From positions 199,916 to 263,915 of the forward strand of contig WRAS01000002.1 of assembly GCA_009780065.1 (NCBI GenBank): 64,000 bases of DNA. The letters are read 5' to 3'. A model generated the notes under the pieces. It ran no database searches. It was not told the DNA's origin and worked only from the letters and a program-made list of their open reading frames with translations. The stretch comes from Bacillota bacterium. Lineage in GTDB: Bacteria; Bacillota; Clostridia; Christensenellales; UBA1242. This document shows, in pieces, positions 1-10,334 of this stretch. The first letter of the stretch is position 1. Each line of letters starts with the position of its first letter. The translations under genes were made by a program, and so were the position numbers.

Positions 1-228
1 AAGTCTTTTTGAACCAGGCTCTTGCGCAACTGCTATATCCAATACCGGCTTTGCAAATTCAACAGAAGGAATTGATGTCGAACCAAACCATTCGACCGGG
101 TGATTATAATCACCTATTAATTTTCTTATCTCATGCTGCTGTTCTTCGAAAAACCCCGCCCATCCCATTTGATGTTCGCTTCGCGGAACCAATAAAATGT
201 CTTTTAATCCTTCCATTTCCCTAAACAT
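1..228 (-). CDS. GrpB/UPF0157-family nucleotidyltransferase-like protein, partial (runs off the window start)
   Basis: Minus-strand translation MFREMEGLKDILLVPRSEHQMGWAGFFEEQQ...VEWFGSTSIPSVEFAKPVLDIAVA; GSTS-P...KP--DI motif typical of GrpB. Confidence 0.7.
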   Translation of the reverse strand, partial: MFREMEGLKDILLVPRSEHQMGWAGFFEEQQHEIRKLIGDYNHPVEWFGSTSIPSVEFAKPVLDIAVAQEPGSKRL

Positions 229-357
229 ATTATCATATTGTAATATTGAATACAATATAAAAACCCCCGGCAAACATCAAAACTACTGGAACAATAAATT
301 TTTAATTGTTTTTGCTTTTACTGCAGAGTATACTATTGAAATAAAAGGTAGGACAAA

Positions 358-3270
358 ATGTTAGAAGTAAAAAATCTGGTAAAAGAATACCAACAAAAAG
401 GTGCTGGATCCGTGCGAGCATTGAACGATGTGTCTGTGAAATTCCCGGATACTGGGATGGTGTTCTTATTAGGTAAAAGTGGTTCAGGTAAATCCACCCT
501 GTTGAATGTTATCGGTGGTCTAGATTCATTCACAAGCGGCGAGATAATAATCAAAGGCAAATCCAGTCAAACTTTCGGCGGCAGTGACTTTGACAGTTAC
601 CGAAACACCTACATCGGTTTCATATTCCAAGAATATAACATTCTGGATGAATTCACCGTAGAAAAGAACATCGCACTTGCATTGGAACTCCAAGGCAAAC
701 CTGCCGATCGTGTTGCGGTGGATAATATCCTTAAACAGGTAGACATGCAGGGTCTCGGTGGTCGAAAACCCAACCAATTGTCTGGCGGTCAAAAACAGCG
801 TGTTGCAATCGCGCGTGCCCTTATAAAGGATCCGGAAATAATCATGGCGGACGAACCAACAGGAGCCTTGGACAGCGCAACCGGGGTCCAGGTTTTTGAA
901 ACCTTAAAGGAACTAAGTAAAAATCACCTTATTATCGTCGTATCACATGACCGTGACTTTGCCGAAACATATGGGGATCGAATCATCGAATTAAAAGACG
1001 GGAAAATCCTGTCCGACGAAACCAAGCACCTTGCCCCAATTGAAAACGTATCTGACAAAGTCATTGTATCTGGACAGACATTGTTCATTGAACCGGGTCA
1101 CACACCAACCAAACAAGAACGCGATTTTATCGTAGACAAGGTTCTCAGCCAAGGAAAACAAGACGGTGTGATAATCTCGTTGGATAAAAATATAAACGCA
1201 AATTTCAAAAAGTTTGCAAAGATGGACGAAAATGGCAACCGCGAATTTTTCGACAGCACCAAGCCAGAAGATATCAAACGTTCAGGCGACAATAACTTTA
1301 AACTTATCAAGAGTCGATTCAAATTCTGGGATTCATTTAAGATGGGTGCATCCGGTCTAAAAGTCAAAAAGGTTAGAATTGGTTTTACAATTTTACTGGC
1401 TGCTTTTGCTTTGACATTCTTTGGTGTGGCAGACACAGCCGCCGCATTTAACGAAGTTCGTGCAATGCACGATTCCATAAACGCCGCAGGCGACACAACA
1501 ATAGGTGTTGTCCGTCGCGAACGTTGGAATCTTCAAGATACATGGTTCGACGAAGGTAACGTAACCCAAGCAGACATAGACCATATTACCAACCGCTTTC
1601 CAAACCATTCCTTCATTGGCGCAGCACCAATCGGTGACAGATGGAGCGGCTTTCAATTCAGTTACGCGGATACAAATAACATGGGAAATTACTACTTACC
1701 AATTACCACAGGGTTCAACATGCAAAATACCGCACAATTGTCTGATTTTGGTCTTTCCATGATGTACGGAACACTTCCAACCACAGTTAACGAGGTTGCG
1801 ATTACCGATGTCCACCTTGCAAACTTTAGACGTCGTAACTGGCCAGGACCCACATCAATATCACCGCCTTACAACATTACGGATTTTGCCTCTATCCAGA
1901 ATCGTGAATTTGACATTATGGGACAAACATTGACCATCGTAGGTGTTGTTCAAACCAACTTTGATTCATCCCGTTACGAAGGTCTTCGACAACAAGGTGG
2001 CGGATCCTTTGGCGATTGGTTACTAATGGACGAATTACGTAACGTATTCCTGTCTGGGTTTTCCAATTCATTATTTATCCACGAAGACAGTCCGTTTTTT
2101 GACACGCCACAATTTGCTCATTTTAACCAATTTTTGATGATGAACGAAAACCCAGACTTCGCGTGGGGGCAAAGTATAGGTCGTTTCGGTTGTTTTGATG
2201 TTCACGAACAAAATGCAATATTCTTTGACCCTGCAAAAACAACGCTAAACCCAGGCGAGATTATTGTGGATTTGCATAATCTGCAATTCAACAGTGGTTC
2301 AATTAACTTTGGTATCGGAACCACTTGGGTTAGCGGTAATTCGGTGTATGCCATTCACTTGTTTGGTGAAATGCCAAACACACTAATCCCTTTCAGTTAC
2401 ACAACCATAAACTCTCAGGAGTTAAGAGATGCACTTGCACTCTTATTCCCTGCATTCAGTTTCGCAGGCAACATAAGAACATACTCACTATGGAACCAAG
2501 GCTTTAACCAATCAACGCAAAATTGGGGTTGGAATGAACTGGAAACATTTAATGTTGTTGGATTTGCACACCCCTTCCTTGGGGCTGGTGACTTTGATGA
2601 TTTTGGTTGGGTTGAATTAAACAACATGGATTGGCAATTTAATTCTACCGCATTAATGAATAATGATGATATGACTTCTTTGAACATTGCGCATCTTATA
2701 CTGCCATCATTCCCTACATTAATAGCAAAGTTGCAAGGCACCTCTGCGGATCGCGACCTTATCCAATATCTAATGCAAGCCGACCGAAGCGGCATGTCGT
2801 TCTTGACCATATCCAATCAATTCAGCGGTTTCTTCAGAGACTTTGTCGAGGTAATAGAGGTCATCTCCACCGTGTTTATGTGGGTCGGTCTTGGTTTTGC
2901 AATTTTCGCAGCACTATTGATTATGAGTTACATCACAATGACAATTTCGTACAAAAAGCGTGACATAGGAATTCTAAGGGCTATTGGTGCACGCAGATTC
3001 GATATTTACAAGATATTCTTTAACCAAAGTTTGATTATAACATTCATTCAATGGCTGGTTGCTATAGCACTGACATTGGTTGGCGTGCTAATGATTAATA
3101 ACCTTGTCGGTTCTGAACTTGGCCAGCCAATAACGCTTCTAAGATTTGGTATACGACAAATTGCCTTCCTTGCCGCCATTGCCCTTGCTGTGGCTGCGCT
3201 TGCATCTTTCCTACCAACACGAAAAATCAGCAAACTTAAACCAATCGACGCAATCCAAAACAGAAAGTAA
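358..3270 (+). CDS. ABC transporter, fused ATPase and FtsX-like permease (MacB-type)
   Basis: Walker A GKSGSGKSTLLN, LSGGQKQRVAIARAL signature, Walker B IIMADEPTGALD, C-terminal multi-TM permease. Confidence 0.92.
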   Translation: MLEVKNLVKEYQQKGAGSVRALNDVSVKFPDTGMVFLLGKSGSGKSTLLNVIGGLDSFTSGEIIIKGKSSQTFGGSDFDSYRNTYIGFIFQEYNILDEFTVEKNIALALELQGKPADRVAVDNILKQVDMQGLGGRKPNQLSGGQKQRVAIARALIKDPEIIMADEPTGALDSATGVQVFETLKELSKNHLIIVVSHDRDFAETYGDRIIELKDGKILSDETKHLAPIENVSDKVIVSGQTLFIEPGHTPTKQERDFIVDKVLSQGKQDGVIISLDKNINANFKKFAKMDENGNREFFDSTKPEDIKRSGDNNFKLIKSRFKFWDSFKMGASGLKVKKVRIGFTILLAAFALTFFGVADTAAAFNEVRAMHDSINAAGDTTIGVVRRERWNLQDTWFDEGNVTQADIDHITNRFPNHSFIGAAPIGDRWSGFQFSYADTNNMGNYYLPITTGFNMQNTAQLSDFGLSMMYGTLPTTVNEVAITDVHLANFRRRNWPGPTSISPPYNITDFASIQNREFDIMGQTLTIVGVVQTNFDSSRYEGLRQQGGGSFGDWLLMDELRNVFLSGFSNSLFIHEDSPFFDTPQFAHFNQFLMMNENPDFAWGQSIGRFGCFDVHEQNAIFFDPAKTTLNPGEIIVDLHNLQFNSGSINFGIGTTWVSGNSVYAIHLFGEMPNTLIPFSYTTINSQELRDALALLFPAFSFAGNIRTYSLWNQGFNQSTQNWGWNELETFNVVGFAHPFLGAGDFDDFGWVELNNMDWQFNSTALMNNDDMTSLNIAHLILPSFPTLIAKLQGTSADRDLIQYLMQADRSGMSFLTISNQFSGFFRDFVEVIEVISTVFMWVGLGFAIFAALLIMSYITMTISYKKRDIGILRAIGARRFDIYKIFFNQSLIITFIQWLVAIALTLVGVLMINNLVGSELGQPITLLRFGIRQIAFLAAIALAVAALASFLPTRKISKLKPIDAIQNRK

Positions 3271-3287
3271 TCAAAAAATATTAATAA

Positions 3288-3310
3288 AACGTCGCCTTTC
3301 CGGCGACGTT
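3288..3310. terminator. Intrinsic terminator, convergent genes
   Basis: AACGTCGCC-TTTC-CGGCGACGTT followed by T-run. Confidence 0.8.
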
Positions 3311-3329
3311 TTTAAATTAAAAACTTTAA

Positions 3330-5600
3330 TCAACCAAACACATAATACGCATAATCTGGAAATGCATTTGCCTCAAAGAAAATCCGTAACAAATGCATTG
3401 TATTCATTGAATCGTTTATTCTGTCACGTATCTGTGCGATTACTGCGTCATTTGTTGGTGCAGTTGTCTGACCAAAATGCCTAATACCAAAATTAACCAT
3501 GTCACGCGTTGCCCATGGTTGTCTTGTTTCTGGACACAGACCAAAAAACAATCCACCTGAAATAAATCCGATACCTATGGAAAAACTGTCTTTTTCCAAA
3601 ACAGACACACCCAGAGTAACATTTGTATGTGTACGAAATCCAAACAAATGTGCCACAGTTGGATAAATATCAATATTTGACATAAATCGTTCGATGCGTC
3701 TGCCAATGCCATCAATCGGTGGTTCAACCCTCGTTCCTGGGTCATTGGCGTAAATTACCGGATTAAATGGTCGGGTCGAAAAAAATTCTGTTGCACCATT
3801 CCAACGCCAACCACTTGGCAACGCATTTTTACGTAAATCAGCCTCGCGTGGGTTATACAACATAAATACCAATTGCTCCCCTAGTGGACGATTTACATTT
3901 GTGTTCGAAAGTTTTCCACCACCTGGATTGTACCTATGACCATACCAAGAATGATTAAAATGATCCGAGTACAAAACCAATGCCGTTGTATCAATCAGTT
4001 TGACCGTGCCACATGGATGACGGAAATCAGGCGTTTCCTCTAAATGCTGTAAAAGACGTCCAATCCCACGATCAAGGTTGTGAACCTTTACCAAATACTG
4101 AAACGCGGCAATACGTTCGAAATCCGTACCCACCGCCAACTTTGGAAAAAATTGTGCAAGATAATATTCCATCCCTGCAATTGCGTCAATGTCCACCAAA
4201 AAGTTCTGGGTATGTTGATCAATGTTTGTGGTAAACGCACGTCGTTGGTGTGGGGCGGGTAAATCCGCATAAACAGGTTGACCATTTTCATATTTGTTTT
4301 GCAAATGAATATTGATGCCGTGATGTCCGGATACTGTCAAAACATAATTCATAAATGTCTTGCCATATGGTGCAATATCATCTATTGCAACATCAAACAA
4401 CAAAAAGTCCGAGTTCCTGTTGGTATGTCCCGAGATACTGTCTGGAATATAATGATTCGTGGTACGATACCAACAAAAACCCATCGCAGGAAACAATTGA
4501 TCACGACGAAACTGGTTCGCACGGAAATTATGAAAAGACCCCATTTGGTCGTAACCCATACGACGGAAAATATTTGGTAAACTTTGCGGAACATCGTTAT
4601 GTGTGTATGTAAACCACATTTCCTGACCCATTGTGTGACTACCTGTTAGTGCTACGTATTCTGGCATGACGGTTCGTTCAACACCAAAATAACCGTCCAC
4701 CCATGTTGACATACTTTTTAACCGCCACAGATTCGGTGTCACCAAGGGATTAATCGCATCAAACTCTATCGTCTCCATCATAATCATTATCAAATTATAA
4801 TTTTCATCAAGCCCAAGAATTTCTGTGCTCCATTCGTTCCATGAACCACTACTTTGTGGTATCGTCATGCCGAATACAGGACGCATACTCAGAATCTCTA
4901 ACACATTCGTAATGTAAAACATCGTGGGTCCAAATCTTTGCAAGAATGCATGACGATTAAGAAATGTAGACAATATGAATCTGTCATTATCCAAATTGTT
5001 CGTAAAGAAATGCCCTTCCCGTTGATCAATTGGTGCCATTCGTACAAAACTGACGCCAACTGTGGATACAATCATAACAACAGCAACAAAACTTGCAACC
5101 AAACCACGCATGTTATATCCATATCCGGAACGAAGTTTCATTCTTTTGAAATACTTGTGCAAAAAGATAGATGCCACCAAGAATCCAACAACGATTAATA
5201 CAACGACCACAGTCAACAAGAACGGAATATATCCCACATCACCAAACTGCAACATTTCCGCTGTACCACGCAAACTTTCCAAAATAAACAATTCATTCAA
5301 AGACTCAGACGCAATTACATTCCCAACCAATGCAAACGCCCTTAAACCCAAAAACAGCGTGAATATACAAATTTGTGCGATGCGGCTTGGAATACAACTG
5401 ACAAGCAACGCAAAAATAATTGTTATCCCAAAAGAAAAAATATACATATGTGGAAACGCCCACCCCAAACTGACATAGAAAATAATATCCAAAACCAACA
5501 CCACAAATAAATACAACACAGGAATAAATAAATTAGAAAAAAGTCGGGATTCAAAAAATCCCGCATTCATATTTCTTCCAACATTTTCACTCTTTTTCAT
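3330..5600 (-). CDS. LTA synthase-like membrane sulfatase
   Basis: N-terminal TM helices then extracellular sulfatase-like domain (MMETIEFDAINPLVTPNL, TVSGHHG, LYSDH). Confidence 0.8.
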   Translation of the reverse strand: MKKSENVGRNMNAGFFESRLFSNLFIPVLYLFVVLVLDIIFYVSLGWAFPHMYIFSFGITIIFALLVSCIPSRIAQICIFTLFLGLRAFALVGNVIASESLNELFILESLRGTAEMLQFGDVGYIPFLLTVVVVLIVVGFLVASIFLHKYFKRMKLRSGYGYNMRGLVASFVAVVMIVSTVGVSFVRMAPIDQREGHFFTNNLDNDRFILSTFLNRHAFLQRFGPTMFYITNVLEILSMRPVFGMTIPQSSGSWNEWSTEILGLDENYNLIMIMMETIEFDAINPLVTPNLWRLKSMSTWVDGYFGVERTVMPEYVALTGSHTMGQEMWFTYTHNDVPQSLPNIFRRMGYDQMGSFHNFRANQFRRDQLFPAMGFCWYRTTNHYIPDSISGHTNRNSDFLLFDVAIDDIAPYGKTFMNYVLTVSGHHGINIHLQNKYENGQPVYADLPAPHQRRAFTTNIDQHTQNFLVDIDAIAGMEYYLAQFFPKLAVGTDFERIAAFQYLVKVHNLDRGIGRLLQHLEETPDFRHPCGTVKLIDTTALVLYSDHFNHSWYGHRYNPGGGKLSNTNVNRPLGEQLVFMLYNPREADLRKNALPSGWRWNGATEFFSTRPFNPVIYANDPGTRVEPPIDGIGRRIERFMSNIDIYPTVAHLFGFRTHTNVTLGVSVLEKDSFSIGIGFISGGLFFGLCPETRQPWATRDMVNFGIRHFGQTTAPTNDAVIAQIRDRINDSMNTMHLLRIFFEANAFPDYAYYVFG

Positions 5601-5647
5601 AACAAATTATACTAGCATATTTCTTGACCACAAAGCAATGTAAAAGA

Positions 5648-5815
5648 TCAAAATTTATTTTCTTCTAGCCATTCCTTCGCATCTTCAAATCCCTGTACCG
5701 CTGCCTTTTTCAAAGCATCCTTAAATTCTCTTTTATTGGCATAATAGTACCCTAACTCATTCTGCGCCCTAACATCACCATCCGTGGCCAACTTAACAAG
5801 TTTTTCTATTTTCAT
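5648..5815 (-). CDS. 55-aa single Sel1-repeat-like protein
   Basis: MKIEKLVKLATDGDVRAQNELGYYYANKREFKDALKKAAVQGFEDAKEWLEENKF; upstream SD-like aaggaggaatt; below ORF track cut-off. Confidence 0.6.
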   Translation of the reverse strand: MKIEKLVKLATDGDVRAQNELGYYYANKREFKDALKKAAVQGFEDAKEWLEENKF

Positions 5816-6444
5816 AATTCCTCCTTACTTTCCACGTATGCTTTTCGTTTCCTAGTTTGAACGCAATACCAAACTATCAAACAAGTACCTATAAAAAATA
5901 AAACCCCGCTCAAAATACCGAATCCAACACCTGCCATTCGTCTAACATCATCAAAATGCTCATTTGCGCTTTCCAGGGTTATTATTTCTATTCCATTTAT
6001 GCTAAGACAAACTACATGAATACTAACGCCATTCATGGTATTATTTGCACCAAGGTTTCTTATTCTGAAATTTATAACGTCTCCAACTGCAAGTTCTTGA
6101 AGTGCTTGTTCATTTATAACAAAATCGGGAACAACAATAAAAAGGGGAAAGTCTTGTTCATGAGTATAAATTCTAAACTGACCAACCGGGGATATTTGGC
6201 GAATTGTTCCAGTATACCCAGACGTATTATATTCGGTTACTGGTTCCCATATTGACTGGAAACCAATTGCACCAAACAAAGCCAAAGCAGAAAAAGCATA
6301 CAATATTATTCCAACAACTATCCGCCCTTTCCCTCTACGTACTAGCTGTGGTGCGACAATTGCACTAGGGACAATGTTGCTCCCACACCTTGCACAATAA
6401 TTTGTACCTTCACCGCAGTTATTTCCACACTTTGAACAGAACAT
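5812..6444 (-). CDS. Zinc-ribbon membrane protein
   Basis: N-terminal CSKCGNNC...CARCG, two TM segments. Confidence 0.7.
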   Translation of the reverse strand: MFCSKCGNNCGEGTNYCARCGSNIVPSAIVAPQLVRRGKGRIVVGIILYAFSALALFGAIGFQSIWEPVTEYNTSGYTGTIRQISPVGQFRIYTHEQDFPLFIVVPDFVINEQALQELAVGDVINFRIRNLGANNTMNGVSIHVVCLSINGIEIITLESANEHFDDVRRMAGVGFGILSGVLFFIGTCLIVWYCVQTRKRKAYVESKEEL

Positions 6445-6489
6445 CTTACCTCCAACAGCGTTTCTATTTTACCATATAGTTGTCTTGTT

Positions 6490-6566
6490 TGGTAGTAGCG
6501 CCCGGAATCGAACCGGGAACCTCAGGGTTATGAATCCTGTGCGCTAACCAATTGCGCCACGCTACC
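6490..6566 (-). tRNA. tRNA-Met (anticodon CAU)
   Basis: Cloverleaf GGTAGCG TG GCGC...GCGC A CAGGA TTCATAA CCCTG...CCCGG TTCGATT CCGGG CGCTACT A CCA; CCA encoded. Confidence 0.9.
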
Positions 6567-6628
6567 ACAACAAAAGAATTATATATCATTTGCAATCAAA
6601 AATCAAGAATAATATGATAGAATCTTGT

Positions 6629-7087
6629 ATGAATTATTTAACAATGGATTCACCAATTGGAAACCTTACAATCGTTGCCGTTGATGATTTTATAACAAAT
6701 TTATATTTTGACGGCGAATATCCATTAAACATCCCACAATCCCCTGCCTGCGGAACTTTAAAGCGGGCACAAACACAACTGGGCGAATACTTTGCAGGCA
6801 CACGAAAAGTATTTGAACTCCCCTTAAAACCAAAAGGCGGTGAATTCTTTCAACGGGTATGGCAAATTATGCAAGACAACGTTCCATACGGCACAACCGC
6901 CAGTTACCAATCAATCGCAGCCCTTGCCGGCAATCCACGCGCCTCACGCGCAGTCGGCATGGCAAACAACCGCAATCCAATTGCGATAATCATCCCCTGC
7001 CACCGAATTGTCGGCAAAAACGGAAATTTGACCGGCTTTCGTGGCGGTCTTTCGATAAAAGAAAAGTTGCTCATACTGGAAAAATAA
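6629..7087 (+). CDS. ogt: Methylated-DNA--[protein]-cysteine S-methyltransferase
   Basis: IIPCHRIVGKNGNLTGFRGGL active-site motif; start chosen at MNYLTMDSPIG. Confidence 0.92.
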   Translation: MNYLTMDSPIGNLTIVAVDDFITNLYFDGEYPLNIPQSPACGTLKRAQTQLGEYFAGTRKVFELPLKPKGGEFFQRVWQIMQDNVPYGTTASYQSIAALAGNPRASRAVGMANNRNPIAIIIPCHRIVGKNGNLTGFRGGLSIKEKLLILEK

Positions 7088-7100
7088 TTAAGCACACTAA

Positions 7101-8036
7101 TTATTTTGATTTTGAATTTATTATGCTTTCAAGCGTATCAACATGCTTGACAAGACCATTATTAAAATTTGTCCCCACCATTTCAATCATTTGCCGTGCC
7201 AACACGTTACCACCATTTTCTGCAATGTCAGGACATTCCGAGATAGCTCCCTCATAATTACTCAGAATAGGCAATACATCAAACTTTTTAAGCTTTCCAA
7301 GACCATGTTCAAGCCTACCTAATGTAAAGTGGTTGTGAGATTTTATATTGCTTCTAAGACCATCGTATACATGCTTTCCTTTTCTTTCATCTTGTGACAA
7401 GTGTGGAATCAAACTGCGTGAAAAATCTTCATATGGATACATCATACTTTCCGTTGGTGCTATCCTAAATTTACCCAGCGTAGCCATACCGTCACATGTG
7501 AGTGCTGCAATCAAAGCTTTTTCGGCAATCGAACCGACAATCCTACAGTCTAAATGCCCACTCAAACCAGCTAAATCCAATCCATGTAATTGGTTATGAT
7601 GACATTGGTTACGATCAGTTGGATATCCCAAGCGATGTTTAACCGAATCATGCAAAATATTCAAGGCATGACTAAGGATTATTCCACCTCCATCTAAATC
7701 AAATGATATTCCTTGAAATTCTTTGTTCCTAGTATAATCGGCAACAATTTTGCCTTGGGAAATATCCAACTTCTTACTTGAATAAAATGAATCCTGTGCA
7801 CTACCTTCATACGAATATGCCGCATCACCAATTGTCACGGCATTACGCGAATTATATCCGGCTTTGGTCGCCATAGCTTCGGCGGCAATATGAGTTAGTA
7901 TACCTTCTGGACTCATGCAAACATATTTTCTTTTTGGCACCTGATATATAGTATGCGTTGACAAGCGTTCATCTCCTCGGCAATCTGGGTCGCCGCCCAT
8001 TCTCAGCACTGTTGGTCTATTATTATATACGTTCAT
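7101..8036 (-). CDS. Hypothetical protein, no recognised family
   Basis: 311-aa ORF, promoter directly before ATG; His-rich segment CHHNQLHGLDLAGLSGHLD. Confidence 0.7.
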   Translation of the reverse strand: MNVYNNRPTVLRMGGDPDCRGDERLSTHTIYQVPKRKYVCMSPEGILTHIAAEAMATKAGYNSRNAVTIGDAAYSYEGSAQDSFYSSKKLDISQGKIVADYTRNKEFQGISFDLDGGGIILSHALNILHDSVKHRLGYPTDRNQCHHNQLHGLDLAGLSGHLDCRIVGSIAEKALIAALTCDGMATLGKFRIAPTESMMYPYEDFSRSLIPHLSQDERKGKHVYDGLRSNIKSHNHFTLGRLEHGLGKLKKFDVLPILSNYEGAISECPDIAENGGNVLARQMIEMVGTNFNNGLVKHVDTLESIINSKSK

Positions 8037-8079
8037 TCTAAATTATACAGTACTAATACTTGCGTTGTAAATACCCAAT

Positions 8080-9561
8080 CTATTTAACTTTCTTACACCC
8101 TTCGATCGCAGGATTATTTAACACATTTCCATCAGTATCAAAGCGTGAGCCATGACATGGGCAATCCCATGTCAAATCATCCTTATTCCATTTCAGGTTA
8201 CACCCAAGATGTGGACAAATCGCACTGACAAGACGTACTTTCCCCTTTTCATCGCGGCTGGCACCTACGCGATGACCTTTGTACTTTATCACTGCACCTT
8301 GCCCAGGCTTTATCCGTTCGAATTTTTTAGCATCTAAATTTAATAAATCATTTGCAAATGATGCCGCAATCACACCCACATTCTGTACCGTATCAATAAT
8401 ATTGGCAACCAATACATTACGCTGGGGCGAATAAATATTTTCCTTGAAATTTGCATCCCTCGCCATCTTTCCCATAATCATATCCACCACAACATCACTG
8501 GTCACATATGCCCCTGTCATTCCCCATTTGTTAAAACCACTGACAACAAATATGTTATCTGCAAAATGGGAATACCGCCCAGCATATGGCAACAAATCCA
8601 ACGTCATACAATCTTGGGCACTGTAACGTACATATTCTTTCGCATTTGGGAAAAAACGATTAATATGTTTTTCCAATATCTGGTACTTGCTCCGATATGG
8701 TTTTTGTCCCGTTCGAACAGTCGCACCATCAATCAAAATCTTGTTTCCAACGCGCCTGTATTCAAATCCCTTTTGGTCGATACTTTCGTAACTGGTGCCC
8801 ACGCAAAAATCCTCGCATCCCTTGTCACCAATTACAATGCAATAATTCTGTTCCTGATACATTTTCAGCCAATAAAACCCAGGCAAATTTATATAAGGAA
8901 AATGCGTCGCCACAACGAAATCCTTTGCACGCACAGCAAACTCATTTACCCGCAATTCATTTCCATCCGGTGCCTCGGTCACCATAGTATTTTCAAAAAT
9001 CTTACCTCCATTTTTTTTAATCACATCTGCAAGACAAGACACTAACTTTAATGGATTGAACTGGTACGAACCACCGCATTTGATGGCACACCGAACCCCA
9101 TAAGGCAGATCTGGTACAATTTCGGGTATATCAATACCAAGTTCACCATATGCCCTAATTTCTTTTCCAAGCCTCCGCTTGCCGCCCCATTTCTTCGAAA
9201 ACAGAACATAATCAATTGGTTCCAAATCAATGTCCCAGTTTTCGTCTTTAACAACTTTTACAATACCTTTGATTGCACGTTTTGCATCGTGCAAATACTT
9301 TCTTGCAACCTCCGTATCATGTTTTTTAATCAATTGGTGATATATATCATCATGCGCATATGTCAGAATCGCACTTGACCCTTTTGTGACACCACTACCC
9401 ACACTCTTGGCCTCCAAAACACAAACACGCTTGCCTTTCTTTGACAACTTGTACGCACACCAAAGCCCCGCAATTCCACCACCAATAATTGCAACATCGC
9501 ATTCGACATTGGATAACAAAGGTTTAAAGTCTGGCATCTCGCTTTTCCAAATTGTTTTCAC
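8080..9561 (-). CDS. FAD-dependent oxidoreductase (DAO family) with C-terminal Rieske [2Fe-2S] domain
   Basis: CDVAIIGGGIAGLWCAYKLSKKGKRVCVLEA Rossmann; CPHLGCNLKWN...CPCHGSRFD Rieske motif. Confidence 0.93.
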   Translation of the reverse strand: MKTIWKSEMPDFKPLLSNVECDVAIIGGGIAGLWCAYKLSKKGKRVCVLEAKSVGSGVTKGSSAILTYAHDDIYHQLIKKHDTEVARKYLHDAKRAIKGIVKVVKDENWDIDLEPIDYVLFSKKWGGKRRLGKEIRAYGELGIDIPEIVPDLPYGVRCAIKCGGSYQFNPLKLVSCLADVIKKNGGKIFENTMVTEAPDGNELRVNEFAVRAKDFVVATHFPYINLPGFYWLKMYQEQNYCIVIGDKGCEDFCVGTSYESIDQKGFEYRRVGNKILIDGATVRTGQKPYRSKYQILEKHINRFFPNAKEYVRYSAQDCMTLDLLPYAGRYSHFADNIFVVSGFNKWGMTGAYVTSDVVVDMIMGKMARDANFKENIYSPQRNVLVANIIDTVQNVGVIAASFANDLLNLDAKKFERIKPGQGAVIKYKGHRVGASRDEKGKVRLVSAICPHLGCNLKWNKDDLTWDCPCHGSRFDTDGNVLNNPAIEGCKKVK

Positions 9562-9624
9562 AATGATATTATCGACAAAAAATAATATAACTAATTCGAT
9601 TAAGCAAATTTTCTGTAAGCACCT

Positions 9625-10299
9625 TTAATTTACGTCTTTAATTTCCCAATTAATTTCATCAATTCCATTATCCAAAAGAAATTTATTCGCCTGAGAAAAA
9701 TGTTTGCTTCCAAAAAATCGTCCACCTGCAAGCGGACTGGGATGCGCCGCAGTTAATACCATGTGTACGGGATTTTTGATTATTTCCAACTTGGTTTGTG
9801 CGTCTCGTCCCCATAACATAAATACAATCGGAGTCTGTTTATTGTCCAACTGTTGGATTATATATGTTGTTAATTTCTCCCACCCTTTGTTCGCATGAGA
9901 CCTGCTCTTTCCTGCTTCCACCGTCAATGTCGTGTTCAATAACAAAACACCTTGTTTTGCCCAATCAACTAAATAACCGTGACTAGGAATTTTCACACCC
10001 AAATCCGCATGCAATTCCTTGAAAATATTTTGCAGTGACGGCGGTACCCGTGCACCAATTTTTACCGAAAATGCCATACCATGGGCTTCGCCCGGATTAA
10101 TGTACGGGTCCTGCCCCAAAATCACAACCTTTGTATCCGAATATGACGTCATCCTCAATGCACTGTAAATATCTTCCATGGGTGGGTATATTCTCTTTCG
10201 TGCGTATTCATTTTTCAAAAAATCACGTAGTTCAAGATAATACGGTTGCGTAATCTCGTCCTTGATAATTTCATCCCAATCGTTTCCCAGTGATTTCAT
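9625..10299 (-). CDS. ung: Uracil-DNA glycosylase
   Basis: VVILGQDPYINPGEAHGMAFSV; AAHPSPLAGGRFFGSKHFSQAN. Confidence 0.97.
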   Translation of the reverse strand: MKSLGNDWDEIIKDEITQPYYLELRDFLKNEYARKRIYPPMEDIYSALRMTSYSDTKVVILGQDPYINPGEAHGMAFSVKIGARVPPSLQNIFKELHADLGVKIPSHGYLVDWAKQGVLLLNTTLTVEAGKSRSHANKGWEKLTTYIIQQLDNKQTPIVFMLWGRDAQTKLEIIKNPVHMVLTAAHPSPLAGGRFFGSKHFSQANKFLLDNGIDEINWEIKDVN

Positions 10300-10334
10300 A
10301 CGAATATTATATCACGTAAATCACAAACTAGGTT

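Noticed and set aside
3146-3484. ORF-track + strand protein of 112 aa spanning the 3' end of the ABC gene
   Set aside because: Overlaps the ABC permease in another frame and the terminator; no RBS.
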